Assembly: GCF_004684345.1 (NCBI RefSeq)
Contig: NZ_CP038469.1
Coordinates: 558,001-622,000, forward strand
Reading direction: 5' to 3'
Length of the DNA stretch: 64,000 nucleotides
DNA from: Citrobacter tructae
GTDB taxonomy: Bacteria > Pseudomonadota > Gammaproteobacteria > Enterobacterales > Enterobacteriaceae
Numbering within the stretch: position 1 is the stretch's first letter; the number at the start of each line of letters is the position of its first letter. Below, in pieces: positions 19,056 to 27,494 of this stretch. The notes beneath the pieces were generated by a model. The model was not told where the DNA came from and did not search any database. It was given only the letters and a program-made list of their open reading frames with translations. The translations under genes were made by a program, and so were the position numbers.

Positions 19056-20006
19056 ATGTCCGATCCTGTTTCTGGCACTACGGTACAGGAAGAAGTCTGC
19101 ACTGTTATTGAACAGTCCGGGTTAACGTTGAATAAAGCACAGCACGATCAGTTGTATAAAGCCATAATGCAACTAATCACCAATCAGATCCCGGCTGCGT
19201 TACTAAAGAAAAACAATCTGTCTGATTTGATTGATAAAGCTTTAGCCCGCGCAAATCTTGAACTGAAATCGGCGGCGATTCGTGATGTTACTGCGTCAAA
19301 TTTCGACACTACTCCGGGTAGATTGATGCAGGTTGGTGACTTTGGTATCGGTGGCACTACGATTTCAATTCCCAATGGCTCAGATGTCCACGCTTATTTT
19401 ATTGGGAAACCTACGGGTAAATATCGGGCGGGATCCGAAGTAACCGGGGCGGCTTATCCAGGCCAATCATGGCACGAATTTGACTGGATGAACTACGGCG
19501 CAAATTATGGATTTCTGATTGAGTACACCACTGACGGACGTTCGGCCAAGCATGTGCTCGTGAATGGCGCATGGATCGGAGTTTATGAATTTCTGACGTC
19601 AGCTGGCGGGAGCTTTAACTCTACGTTTAAATTTGGGCGGGTTGAAACTCTGCCGCAGGAGCAAAACCCGACGGTATTATTCAGTCGAACTGGTCCCGAT
19701 GGCACTATCGTTTCTGGTGTAGAGCTTAACTGGTATGCCAATAAAGTTATTATTGGGATTGCCAGAAACGGCAGTGATGGAGTTCAGGGACTCTCTATTA
19801 CCATGAACGGTAATAATCTGGTGTCCATCGACCCGTCAGGAAATGTCTGGGCTGTGGGTAATATATCCTCTCATAGCGGGGTCAATGCAATGAGTGATGT
19901 ACGCTCTGAACGTAATATCAGCAGCGCGGGTATTATTCGGGCTGGGGCTGGATTATTCGACACGCCGGTGTTCGGGTTTATTAGCCTAATAATCCACAGC
20001 CAATAA
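19056..20006 (+). CDS. Phage tail fibre protein
   Basis: 316 residues, start MSDPVSGTTVQEEVCTVIEQSG after an AAGAGGGGGCTAA site. The N-terminal ~70 residues are an alpha-helical particle-attachment-like segment; the remainder is glycine/serine/asparagine-rich beta structure with DVTASNFDTTPGRLMQVGDFG, typical of tail fibres. The C terminus, after DTPVFG, ends abruptly in hydrophobic FISLIIHSQ, suggesting that a frameshift or recombination has removed the natural tip. Lies next to the gtr operon, a common prophage arrangement. Confidence 0.75.
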   Translation: MSDPVSGTTVQEEVCTVIEQSGLTLNKAQHDQLYKAIMQLITNQIPAALLKKNNLSDLIDKALARANLELKSAAIRDVTASNFDTTPGRLMQVGDFGIGGTTISIPNGSDVHAYFIGKPTGKYRAGSEVTGAAYPGQSWHEFDWMNYGANYGFLIEYTTDGRSAKHVLVNGAWIGVYEFLTSAGGSFNSTFKFGRVETLPQEQNPTVLFSRTGPDGTIVSGVELNWYANKVIIGIARNGSDGVQGLSITMNGNNLVSIDPSGNVWAVGNISSHSGVNAMSDVRSERNISSAGIIRAGAGLFDTPVFGFISLIIHSQ

Positions 20007-20031
20007 ATTTATCACCTTACGCAACAATGGA

Positions 20032-20442
20032 TTGGTCAAACAGTCGATTCCTGTAGGGGAGCGATTTGGCGCTGCAGGACATGCGGAAAATGGTGACGTT
20101 GATGCCAGCTCGTTACAAAACCCAATAGGTCTTTCGGTTGCGGAAGTAGATTTACAGGAGGTTCCTGCCGATTTCTCTGAACGCTTTCGTGATGGAATAT
20201 GGCAGTACGAAAACGGGAAAATTATTCCGTGTCCGGTACGGCAGTTAGCAATTGCAATGCGTATGCGTGAGGAGGAAATGATAGAGCTTTCCAGCCGCAT
20301 TACCACGTTAGCAAAGGCACAGGACGACGGTGATATTTCTGGGGATGAACTGGCAGAGTTGACGGCGCTACGGGCTAAGCGTAGTGCGTTACGTCGTCTT
20401 AATTTGACCTCTGCAAGTCATGATAATCCGGTCTTAACCTAA
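20032..20442 (+). CDS. Tail-fibre-assembly-like protein, probably N-terminally broken
   Basis: About 136 residues from a TTG codon. The frame is open back to 19993 without any ATG or GTG, and the stop of the fibre gene lies just upstream, so the original start has probably been lost. The C-terminal region is helical and charged (REEEMIELSSRITTLAKAQ, ELTALRAKRSALRRLNL), as in tail-fibre assembly chaperones, and the position after a fibre gene supports that. The match is weak. Confidence 0.5.
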   Translation: MVKQSIPVGERFGAAGHAENGDVDASSLQNPIGLSVAEVDLQEVPADFSERFRDGIWQYENGKIIPCPVRQLAIAMRMREEEMIELSSRITTLAKAQDDGDISGDELAELTALRAKRSALRRLNLTSASHDNPVLT

Positions 20443-20447
20443 TGAAA

Positions 20448-20474
20448 AGCCCTCAAACATCGGTGTGAGGGCTT
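20448..20474. terminator. Bidirectional terminator
   Basis: Stem AAGCCCTCA / TGAGGGCTT between the converging tail-fibre and gtr transcription units. Confidence 0.7.
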
Positions 20475-20481
20475 GTAATAG

Positions 20482-21936
20482 TTAATTGTTGTATTTTCCC
20501 AAAAATACTATGGCAGTGTTATCCGAAATAAATAATGAGTAATACTGATTAGAGGTTACTGGTTTGATTCCTTTATTAACCATTTCAGTAAGCTGGTTTT
20601 TGTTTTCTTGCGCATCACCATAGCCATGCCGTGTTTGTGGTAATCCTTTGTTGAACAATTGAAAGGAGGCTAAAAACTCGGTTGCTGGATAAACGAAATA
20701 ACCTATCAATGGTTTGTTGTTGATTAATAATTCTGCTCTTTCATTTGCGTTTAATTGACCTACAGTTCCAATAGAAGTGATGTTTTTATGATTGGAGATG
20801 TCCTGTGCAATCATGTTAAAAACAAAGTCTTCATATTCTTTCTGTGCCTTCATGGTGTTACTTAGTTGAGCGCTAAAAGCAAGTGAAGCAATGACAGGAA
20901 TTAGTGCAATATATTTAAATCGAGGAGCAAAATGCATAACTGGTATAGCAATTATTACCAGTATGACAGAAAAAGAAACTAGGGTACGGGGAAGAACCGG
21001 TGCATCCTGTAGTAATGCGGTTGGCCCCATAAGTGAGATAATGAATATTAAAAAAGATAGAACCCCATAGAGAACAAACGAGACGATATTTCTTGAGCGT
21101 GTGCGGTAAGTAATAAGCATAAACACACAACTAATTAATATCGGTATTGCGAAGTAAATGTAAACCGGATGATAAAAATATGAAAAAACCAATGATTTTA
21201 ATGAAATCAATGTTCCTGTTAGATGTTCTACCCCACCTTTATCTAAATGTATTAACTCTGAGCGAGAGTTATGCTTTGGGGAAAAGAAAAACATGTAGAT
21301 AAGATAAAAAGATACAAATAAAATTGTTTTTTTAATTAGGAATAACACAGATTCTTTGATTTTCGCATGTTCTTTTATTGCTATGATTATTACGTCGATC
21401 GCAAGTAAACCAATGAAAATATTTGCACATGGTTGATATAACGTTAAGGATGTTACTCCTGCTAATAGTTTTACTGCAATTTCTATATTAAGGTTTTTAT
21501 TTTTATACGTATATGCCATTACTGCAAAGAAAAAAGCAATGGACATTCCAAGACTATCGTATCTGTAAGCTATATTCTGCAGTATAAAAGGATTGAAAAT
21601 TAAAAGTGCGGCAACCATGCTAGCATTAGGTACATCTGATTTCATCAGGTGTTTACTAAGTGCAAGTGAAGAAGCACCTAAAAAGATACAGGATGCGATC
21701 ATTGTATACGGGAATAGATCAAGGTTATAGTGGCCACTTGCAGAAAAAAATCTTGTCAAAATATCTGCAAAAGGGCGGCCTAAACCGCGCCAGCCATAAT
21801 AGCCAGTAATAGACCTATCTAAATCATCCCTGTAATGTATCCCCGCTTGAATTAAAGGGTAAATGAATAACAGGACTAGTCCTGAGTATATGAATAATGC
21901 TTTTTTATCAATTTTAGAAAACATTTTAAAGTCCAT
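20482..21936 (-). CDS. Serotype-specific glucosyltransferase (GtrC/GtrII type)
   Basis: 484-residue polytopic membrane protein with about ten hydrophobic segments and the family start region YRDDLDRSITGYYGWRGLGRP, typical of glucosyl_trans_II proteins. It transfers glucose from undecaprenyl-phosphate glucose to the growing O-antigen on the periplasmic side; the third gene of a gtr cluster decides the sugar linkage and serotype. The gene is markedly AT-rich compared with the core. It follows gtrB with a one-base gap. Confidence 0.85.
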   Translation of the reverse strand: MDFKMFSKIDKKALFIYSGLVLLFIYPLIQAGIHYRDDLDRSITGYYGWRGLGRPFADILTRFFSASGHYNLDLFPYTMIASCIFLGASSLALSKHLMKSDVPNASMVAALLIFNPFILQNIAYRYDSLGMSIAFFFAVMAYTYKNKNLNIEIAVKLLAGVTSLTLYQPCANIFIGLLAIDVIIIAIKEHAKIKESVLFLIKKTILFVSFYLIYMFFFSPKHNSRSELIHLDKGGVEHLTGTLISLKSLVFSYFYHPVYIYFAIPILISCVFMLITYRTRSRNIVSFVLYGVLSFLIFIISLMGPTALLQDAPVLPRTLVSFSVILVIIAIPVMHFAPRFKYIALIPVIASLAFSAQLSNTMKAQKEYEDFVFNMIAQDISNHKNITSIGTVGQLNANERAELLINNKPLIGYFVYPATEFLASFQLFNKGLPQTRHGYGDAQENKNQLTEMVNKGIKPVTSNQYYSLFISDNTAIVFLGKYNN

Positions 21937-21937
21937 A

Positions 21938-22849
21938 TTATTTTTTTACTATGTAGCGTGGTCGTTGTTTAGTTTCGATATATATTCTTCCTATGTACTC
22001 GCCAAGCACACCGATTCCAATTAACTGAACGCCGCCAAGGAATAGAATTGAAACAATAATAGATGGATATCCTGCTACCGGGTTTCCCAAAAATATTTTG
22101 TCTGCAATCATCCATGCTCCGTATAAGAAGGATAAAGCAGCGACAAAGAAACCAATGTAAGTCCATATTCGGAGTGGAAACGTCGAAAAACTGGTAATGC
22201 CTTCCAGTGCAAGATTCCACAATTTCCAACCGTTAAACTTAGTGTTACCTGCAATACGTCTGGCTCGAGTGTACTCAATAACATCAGTACAGCCACCAAC
22301 CCAACTTAGGACACCTTTCATAAAGAGGTTACGTTCCGGCATAAGTTTGATGTTTTCGACTACATCACGGGACATGAGTCTAAAGTCGCCAACGTTCTCT
22401 TCGATTTTCGGGTCGCTTATTTTATTGTGCAATTTATAAAACCATTCAGCAGTTTTCCGCTTTAGTTTCCCATCTGTAGAACGGTCAGAACGCTTTGCCA
22501 GCACAATATCAGCACCCGACAGCCATTTCTCTATCATGACCGGAATTACTTCAATTGGGTCCTGCAGATCAACATCGATCGGAATGACTGCTTCACCGGT
22601 TGAATAGTCAAGCCCGGCGCATATGGCTGGTTCTTTGCCAAAATTTCGAGTGAAGGACACAGGAACGACGAGCTTATCAGATACCGCAAGAGCATTGATG
22701 ATTGATTCTGTGGCATCTTTGCTACCATCGTTGATAAAGACAATTTCAACGTCATACTTTTTTAGTTCTTCGAATTCGCGCACTACCTTGTAAAAAATGG
22801 GAATCGTAGCTTCTTCATTGAAGACTGGCACAATAAGAGAAATTTTCAT
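21938..22849 (-). CDS. gtrB: Bactoprenol glucosyltransferase GtrB
   Basis: 303 residues. GT-A/GT2 fold in the N-terminal 230 residues: VPVFNEEATIPIF start, FINDGSKDAT, and the DXD-type metal motif in IPIDVDLQDP. Two membrane spans follow near residues 230-290. It loads glucose from UDP-glucose onto undecaprenyl phosphate on the cytoplasmic face. The start overlaps the gtrA stop by four bases (translational coupling). Confidence 0.92.
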   Translation of the reverse strand: MKISLIVPVFNEEATIPIFYKVVREFEELKKYDVEIVFINDGSKDATESIINALAVSDKLVVPVSFTRNFGKEPAICAGLDYSTGEAVIPIDVDLQDPIEVIPVMIEKWLSGADIVLAKRSDRSTDGKLKRKTAEWFYKLHNKISDPKIEENVGDFRLMSRDVVENIKLMPERNLFMKGVLSWVGGCTDVIEYTRARRIAGNTKFNGWKLWNLALEGITSFSTFPLRIWTYIGFFVAALSFLYGAWMIADKIFLGNPVAGYPSIIVSILFLGGVQLIGIGVLGEYIGRIYIETKQRPRYIVKK

Positions 22850-23208
22850 TTCGGATCCCTAAAAACAATGAACCTAGAGTACATGAAGCCACATACCAAG
22901 CTGATAGAGGAGAACTCAATCAGCGTTATGAGAGGGGAAATGTTGTAATGATCGGATACTTGACCAGAGACAAAGCTCAATATCCCCATGAAACCAACAA
23001 ATAGTATGTACCCTCTGCTGGTGGCTTTTGCACTAAATGTATATTTTGCGTTAGCAAAAAATGAAAATGTCACGGCTATTAAAAATGCCACCACATTGCT
23101 CGAAGCCTGGTCACATTTTATGATGTACACCATGAAGCCGAACACTGCCCAGTGTAATGCAGTGTTCACGATACCTACGGAAATGTAACGTGATAGTAGT
23201 TTTATCAT
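22846..23208 (-). CDS. gtrA: Bactoprenol-linked glucose translocase GtrA
   Basis: 120 residues, four hydrophobic segments, start MIKLLSRYISVGIVNTALHW, typical of the GtrA/DPMS family. It flips undecaprenyl-phosphate glucose to the periplasmic face for the serotype-specific transferase. First gene of the gtrA-gtrB-gtrC unit; the 228-base upstream gap must contain the promoter but shows only one GATC, so the Dam/OxyR phase-variation module known from some Salmonella gtr operons is not evident. Confidence 0.92.
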   Translation of the reverse strand: MIKLLSRYISVGIVNTALHWAVFGFMVYIIKCDQASSNVVAFLIAVTFSFFANAKYTFSAKATSRGYILFVGFMGILSFVSGQVSDHYNISPLITLIEFSSISLVCGFMYSRFIVFRDPK

Positions 23209-23436
23209 TGTGAAAACAGGCTGAATAAGAAGGGAGTGAGTTTAACATTGATACATAACCAGATCGACATTTTGGGGGGCCACTACGGGAGGCCCTTGGA
23301 GTGGCTCGATAATGACTGATGTTTGTATCGCGGAGGAGGGCCCGCAGCTATGCGATATGCAAGAACAGGCAGCGGCAGACTGCCTTTAATCGATGGTGTG
23401 AGTATTTAACAAACCCTACCCATAGTGGATTTTAGA

Positions 23437-23682
23437 TTATTGGTCAGCCAGTAACCACATATCAGCCTCTTCAAACATTTCCTGAACAGTACGGCTTATC
23501 TGTTCCTTCTCATGCTTGCTGGCGTCAGTGTTGATCGCCGGCAGTGTCATCATCGGTTTAACCCGAACATCAGCATCGGGGAAAATCCGGTGAACCCTCT
23601 TACTCAATTCGCCCAGAATGATATCTTTTGCACCGGGCAGACCATCAAAATTCCTTTTGTCATAAACGAGTTCCACGAACAT
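23437..23682 (-). CDS. DinI-family SOS protein
   Basis: 81 residues, ending ADMWLLADQ. It aligns by eye with E. coli DinI: an N-terminal beta strand, a basic helix LSKRVHRIFPDADVRVKP, and a C-terminal acidic helix QISRTVQEMFEEADMW. DinI binds RecA filaments and modulates LexA/UmuD cleavage. Prophage copies often help link induction to SOS. A LexA box 18 bases upstream of the start supports SOS control. Confidence 0.85.
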   Translation of the reverse strand: MFVELVYDKRNFDGLPGAKDIILGELSKRVHRIFPDADVRVKPMMTLPAINTDASKHEKEQISRTVQEMFEEADMWLLADQ

Positions 23683-23699
23683 TGCTTATTACCTTTTTG

Positions 23700-23715
23700 C
23701 TGGATGTATATACAG
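23700..23715. promoter_or_regulatory. LexA (SOS) box
   Basis: CTGGATGTATATACAG matches the consensus CTGT-N8-ACAG with an AT-rich centre at 14 of 16 positions. It lies between the dinI-like gene on the minus strand and the small gene at 23761 on the plus strand, so it may control both. Confidence 0.75.
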
Positions 23716-23760
23716 TATTTATACTGTGTTTTTATCCGGTATTCAAGTGAGGGTGAAGTG

Positions 23761-24000
23761 ATGCCACGACGTAGCGATATTGAAATGACTTGGTATGCTT
23801 CTATACAGCAAGAACCGAATGGCAGGAAGACTGTCACCACACAGCGGTTTGTCCTTGAACTGGGCAAGGTTAACTGGTACTGGACGATGAAGCAGGCCAA
23901 CGAATGGGTCGAATGGTATGTGACGACCTTCCGCGATGTCTCAACGCAGGAAGGTGAGAACCGTACATTTCAGCTGTTCAATCCAAACGGAGGACTATAG
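23761..24000 (+). CDS. Small phage protein of unknown function
   Basis: 79 residues from MPRRSDIEMTWYASIQQ, rich in aromatics and tryptophan (five Trp), probably a compact beta/alpha fold. A GAGGGTGAAGTG ribosome-binding stretch precedes it. It lies two bases before the S24-like gene and 45 bases after a LexA box, so the pair is likely SOS-controlled. Family not recognised. Confidence 0.65.
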   Translation: MPRRSDIEMTWYASIQQEPNGRKTVTTQRFVLELGKVNWYWTMKQANEWVEWYVTTFRDVSTQEGENRTFQLFNPNGGL

Positions 24001-24002
24001 CC

Positions 24003-24392
24003 ATGGGATTTCCGTCACCAGCATCTGATTATGTTGAGCATCGCATCTCTCTCGATCAACAGCTTATCAGCAAGCCATCAACGACTTATTTCATGCGGGC
24101 ATCGTGTTCACATTTCAGGGAGGGGATACTGCAGGAGGTGCTGCTTGTTGTGGATGCATCGCTTTCAGCCTGTGATGGCTCGCTGCTGATATGTGCAATA
24201 GACGGGGAATTCATGATCAAGCGATATCGAATTCACCCGGAACCACATCTGATCAATCTGGATAACGGGAGAAGAGCGGAACTGCCCGTAGACGCGGATG
24301 GCTATAGTTCTTCACACACAGTATTCGGGGTGATCACTTGCATCATTAATGATGCCAGGAACGCGGAGTTTGATGACTGTCCGGTTATGTAG
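24003..24392 (+). CDS. S24/UmuD-like protein, catalytic serine apparently missing
   Basis: 129 residues. The start GFPSPASDYVEHRISLDQQL resembles the cleavage-site region of UmuD, and GEFMIKRYRIHPEPHL retains the equivalent of the catalytic Lys. The position of the catalytic Ser (ASGDSM in UmuD) reads ASCSHF, so the Ser-Lys dyad looks degraded or shifted. Such short S24-like proteins are common next to dinI-like genes in lambdoid prophages. It is not followed by a umuC gene. Peptidase activity is doubtful. Confidence 0.75.
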   Translation: MGFPSPASDYVEHRISLDQQLISKPSTTYFMRASCSHFREGILQEVLLVVDASLSACDGSLLICAIDGEFMIKRYRIHPEPHLINLDNGRRAELPVDADGYSSSHTVFGVITCIINDARNAEFDDCPVM

Positions 24393-24726
24393 ATAGAAAC
24401 ACATCAATGGAAAAGGATAATTATGCTTATTTGGTGGTTATTTAACCACTCATGATATTGGTAATATTTTAGTTAAAGATATTAGATATCAATCACAAAG
24501 ATTTAATGACAGCCGTCGTTGTAATGACTATAAATCTACCCACTCGCTACGGATATAGCGTATCCAATATGCACTGCTGTGTGATTACGGGTATCTGTGG
24601 ATGTCAGCAGGCACCCGGTTTTTCATCATCGACTACTCACAGTTACTGTACTGCCTGTAGTTATAGCGGCGTTTCTCCCCAGTAATTCCCCGAAGCTTCC
24701 CCGTTCAGAAAACAAGCATAAAAAAA
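24393..24726. other. Non-coding interval in the element
   Basis: AT-rich stretch without a supportable gene; only short stop-laden frames are present. Confidence 0.5.
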
Positions 24727-24744
24727 CAGCCGTAACAGGCTGGT
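24727..24744. terminator. Hairpin next to the tRNA-like scar
   Basis: ACAGCCGTAACAGGCTGGT can fold with CAGCC and GGCTG arms, followed within 20 bases by a T-run (GGATTTTTTAG). Confidence 0.45.
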
Positions 24745-24762
24745 TCTTACAGGATTTTTTAG

Positions 24763-24840
24763 TCGGCACGAGAGGATTTGAACCCCGACCCCCGACACCC
24801 CATGACGGCGAGCTACCGTCTTAAGGGCTGCTATGTGCCA
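24763..24840 (-). tRNA. tRNA-Pro(GGG)-like remnant (pseudo-tRNA or att scar)
   Basis: On the minus strand the 3' half reads as tRNA-Pro of proL type: the anticodon loop around CATGGGGTGTC, then T-arm GGTTCAAATCC and acceptor GTGCCGA. The 5' half is diverged: GGCAC can still pair with GTGCC, but the D-arm has no standard structure and the CCA is replaced by CTA. Best explained as the 3' part of a tRNA left by an integration event. Assignment to proL relies on memory of the E. coli gene. Confidence 0.5.
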
Positions 24841-25001
24841 GAAGCAGACATTCATAGCACATAGTCTTGTTAACAACTAGAATAAGCTTAGGAATAGTCA
24901 GCATATATCTATTAAATATACAATTATTCAAATAAATGAGACATTTTCGGCATACTGGGAACAGTAATTAAAAAAGGTGCAAGTCAATTAATGTTTACTA
25001 A

Positions 25002-25631
25002 TTAACTTTTAAACCATAAATCATCTCGGTTGAGTAGACTAATTTTCGTTGCATCTTTTGATGCTAGAGTCGTACACTCTCCTTTATCAAACTCATCCAG
25101 GATCACGAATGTGAATTCATTACCATTTTTTTCTTTCGGAAACACCATGAAGACTACTTCGAAAGTACAATCACTATTCGCGTTTTTTAAGAATTGCTGG
25201 AGTGCTCGATACTTTCCTATTTCACAATCAGTAAGTGTAAAGGAGGTACACCTATCTGTTGAGTGATACTTCGCATCTAAAAGAATATAAGAGGAGTGAT
25301 CAGCGTCAATAATGAAATCTGGGCGTTTCCCCCCATATGATTTCAAGTTTGCAGATAAGGTGTTTGTTCCTTGCTCAACACATTCAAATTTCCACTTGGA
25401 TTTTTCCAGCCATTCACTAGCATACTTCTCACCATCTTGGCCTGCTGTTATAGAGTTTTGTTTCCTTAATGCGCTGCGCATTTCGTCTAAATTTAGCATA
25501 TGTTCCATGTTCCTTTTTTTAGTGTAATTACTAATATCGACAGCACTTAACAATTCTTTAAGTATAAATTTCATGATCTTGTCAATTATATCTGTAAGCA
25601 TTACTATCAAGCATATCAGAGACTTCTGCAA
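25002..25631 (-). CDS. Putative PD-(D/E)XK nuclease, standalone
   Basis: Up to 209 residues. The core GGKRPDFIIDADHSSYILLDAKYHS gives a textbook PD-X13-DXK motif (Pro104-Asp105, Asp119-Ala-Lys121), preceded by a helix with a conserved-type Glu (GQDGEKYASEWLEK). That is the fold of restriction and repair nucleases. The start is uncertain: an ATG at 25508 (MEHMLNLDEM) follows AAGGA closely and would give 168 residues. AT-rich, no methylase partner adjacent. A defence role is inferred from fold and location only. Confidence 0.7.
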   Translation of the reverse strand: MQKSLICLIVMLTDIIDKIMKFILKELLSAVDISNYTKKRNMEHMLNLDEMRSALRKQNSITAGQDGEKYASEWLEKSKWKFECVEQGTNTLSANLKSYGGKRPDFIIDADHSSYILLDAKYHSTDRCTSFTLTDCEIGKYRALQQFLKNANSDCTFEVVFMVFPKEKNGNEFTFVILDEFDKGECTTLASKDATKISLLNRDDLWFKS

Positions 25632-25893
25632 TTCGCTCAGAACGGACCTGACAACCTGTTGGTCTGTTTGCTCCGTGCCAAAGATGGGCCTAGAAAACTC
25701 TGTAATGCATTGATTATTAGGGAATGACTCTGCCCTGACGCGGATTCAACCTTTGTTAAATTCATTAATGTGAACGAGGTTTTTTGACAGGTTTATATTT
25801 GAATGCTATGCATTGTTCTGAACGAGTATTTACTGATCTCACAAGAGAATTTTTCGTGTATTTGAAAGGTAATTAAAATAAGGAATAGTTTTT

Positions 25894-26451
25894 ATGTCTT
25901 CATCACAAAGTAATTCCGGTCAAAATTCTGGCGCTTTAATCGGTGTGGCTGGGACTATTATTGGCGCAATGTTAGCTGCTAGTGCCGTTATTTTTTCTTC
26001 ATGGCTTTCTAATGAACAAGCAGACAAGAGCTCTGAGAGAACGTCGGCACTTCAACAAAAGAACATTTGTTTGGAAAGGTTTAACTTAAAGGAAGAAAAC
26101 TTGCGAAACCATGCATCTGCATTTCTTGGTGGCATTGGTGCTTACTATAACGTAGTGACTCAATTTGGATTTTATGGCCAGGATAATAACCTCTTAGTGA
26201 AAAACTTAAGCTTGGTTTCACTTGAAGGGATGAAAACAATAGCATATTCGAGTAATGAACTCACAAAAATAACTTTTGACATAACTGATTTAACTAGATC
26301 AATATTCTCCTCAGAGGACAATAAATCTAAGTCGGAAGATTCAGTTCTAAAAAAATTGGATGCATTAAAAAGAGACTGGGTTGTTCAGTATCAAAAAGAT
26401 ATTTCAAAAATAAGTGATGACAGGAAAGCCTGCGCACAACCAATTAACTAA
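25894..26451 (+). CDS. Membrane-anchored protein of unknown function
   Basis: 185 residues with a good AAGGAA site. A Ser/Gln/Asn-rich N terminus is followed by one hydrophobic helix (about residues 13-38, GALIGVAGTIIGAMLAASAVIFSSW) and a long charged helical domain of about 145 residues with few cysteines (C50, C180). Topology resembles small one-span proteins found beside phage-defence effectors, but no family is recognised. It diverges from the nuclease candidate with 260 bases between. Confidence 0.6.
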   Translation: MSSSQSNSGQNSGALIGVAGTIIGAMLAASAVIFSSWLSNEQADKSSERTSALQQKNICLERFNLKEENLRNHASAFLGGIGAYYNVVTQFGFYGQDNNLLVKNLSLVSLEGMKTIAYSSNELTKITFDITDLTRSIFSSEDNKSKSEDSVLKKLDALKRDWVVQYQKDISKISDDRKACAQPIN

Positions 26452-26904
26452 ACTTGGCAGAATTCAGTTTCTTCTATTTTCTTAGGGTTGGGTCGAGATG
26501 CTATCACTATCAATGATAGAGATTGTAAACTTTGGCGTGGTTCCTGCGCCTTGTTGAAGAATTTCGATAAAATATCCGCTGTTCGCTCATAGCAGACGCT
26601 TACATCAGTTATGGCTAAAAAGCAGGAATTATGGTGAAAAAAAAGTGGGCTGCTGTTTGTGGTCGCATTGAGCGTGGCGAATGAGGCAAAAGAGCAAAAG
26701 CAAAAAAGCCCGCATAAGCGGGCTTTCATGTCACTCGGGAGCCGCGGCTCCTTTGCGTATCCTTTTTTGTCCCCTCACCGTCTGGTCGGTGTCCTGCTGA
26801 GACTGCTAACTTACTGTTTTTGTTAGTGCTGTCCTGGCACTGTCCAATCATGATTGGCTGGCGGGAGTTGAACCCACGGTGATTTTCCCGAGGTGTGAGA
26901 ACAA
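26452..26904. other. Interval with decayed coding remnants and a terminator
   Basis: No intact gene. Short frames such as MAKKQELW broken by stops near 26610 suggest a decayed phage gene. A strong hairpin lies at 26705-26726. Confidence 0.45.
26705..26726 (+). terminator. Rho-independent-type hairpin
   Basis: Perfect stem AAAGCCCGC / GCGGGCTTT with a four-base loop and A-rich/T-rich flanks. Confidence 0.7.
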
Positions 26905-27219
26905 TTAATCCAATTCTTCACGCAGTTCTTTGGCGACTGCAGCAATTTGGCTTCTCTGTTTTGAGTTTTCAGGCAGAGAAGGGAGCTGCGTTTCAGGAGT
27001 CAACCACTGGTCCGCCTCATCTTCGTCCCCGGGAATGCAAACGCCAATATCATTCTGATATTCTTCTCGTAAATCTAATGCTTTTTTAACAGCATCAATT
27101 GCTGAACTACGGTCTATGCCATTGACAATCACGAAAGTGGCAGCTGTTTCAGCTATGAAATCTTTTCTTTGTTCTTCAATTTCTTCCATCTGCTGCTCAA
27201 GAATGTAGTCGGCGGCCAT
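26905..27219 (-). CDS. Small acidic protein of unknown function
   Basis: 104 residues with a well-placed AAGGAT site. Highly acidic: the helical start MAADYILEQQMEEIEEQRKDF is followed by an acidic middle (PGDEDEADQW) and a helical C terminus AAVAKELREELD. Could be an antitoxin- or DNA-mimic-like protein, but this is speculation from charge alone. Last gene before the right end of the element. Confidence 0.6.
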   Translation of the reverse strand: MAADYILEQQMEEIEEQRKDFIAETAATFVIVNGIDRSSAIDAVKKALDLREEYQNDIGVCIPGDEDEADQWLTPETQLPSLPENSKQRSQIAAVAKELREELD

Positions 27220-27371
27220 TATATATCCTTAATTTTCAGCATAAAAAAGGTGCTGTGCACAAAGTAGTATACGGTGGTTAGGGTATGGGATATCAATCAG
27301 AGGTCACAAAAATTCCAATGTTCAAAGTTAAAAAACCATTGACCCTTGCGTAATTGAAGGCCAGAAATTGG

Positions 27372-27380
27372 TTATCAAAA
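27372..27380 (+). repeat. TTATCAAAA copy at right end of element
   Basis: Same nine-base word and GGTTATCAAAACTC context as the left-end cluster at 17431-17463; candidate arm-type site of the right attachment site. Confidence 0.45.
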
Positions 27381-27494
27381 CTCAAAAATGATCTAGCTAA
27401 TTCAGACATTTAGACTCAAGTCAATAAGGCGAGTCTAGGATTGTTGAACGTATATTTCATTCTACTTATCAATTGGTAAAGTGTAATCCCGTAA

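Noticed and set aside
23209..23436. Dam/OxyR phase-variation region before gtrA
   Set aside because: Only one GATC is present; the known module needs several spaced GATC sites.
23711..23727. ACAGTATTTATACTGT palindrome next to the LexA box
   Set aside because: The half-sites are in reverse order for LexA (ACAG...CTGT instead of CTGT...ACAG); only the overlapping CTGG...ACAG site fits.
26448..26729. 93-residue minus-strand frame beginning with a Cys/Phe-rich signal-like stretch
   Set aside because: It runs through the strong hairpin at 26705-26726 and has no similarity or ribosome-binding site; it is best seen as chance.
26845..26900. GCGGGAGTTGAACCCACGG, which looks like a tRNA T-arm on the minus strand
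   Set aside because: Too short and without matching acceptor or anticodon arms; cannot be supported as a tRNA remnant.
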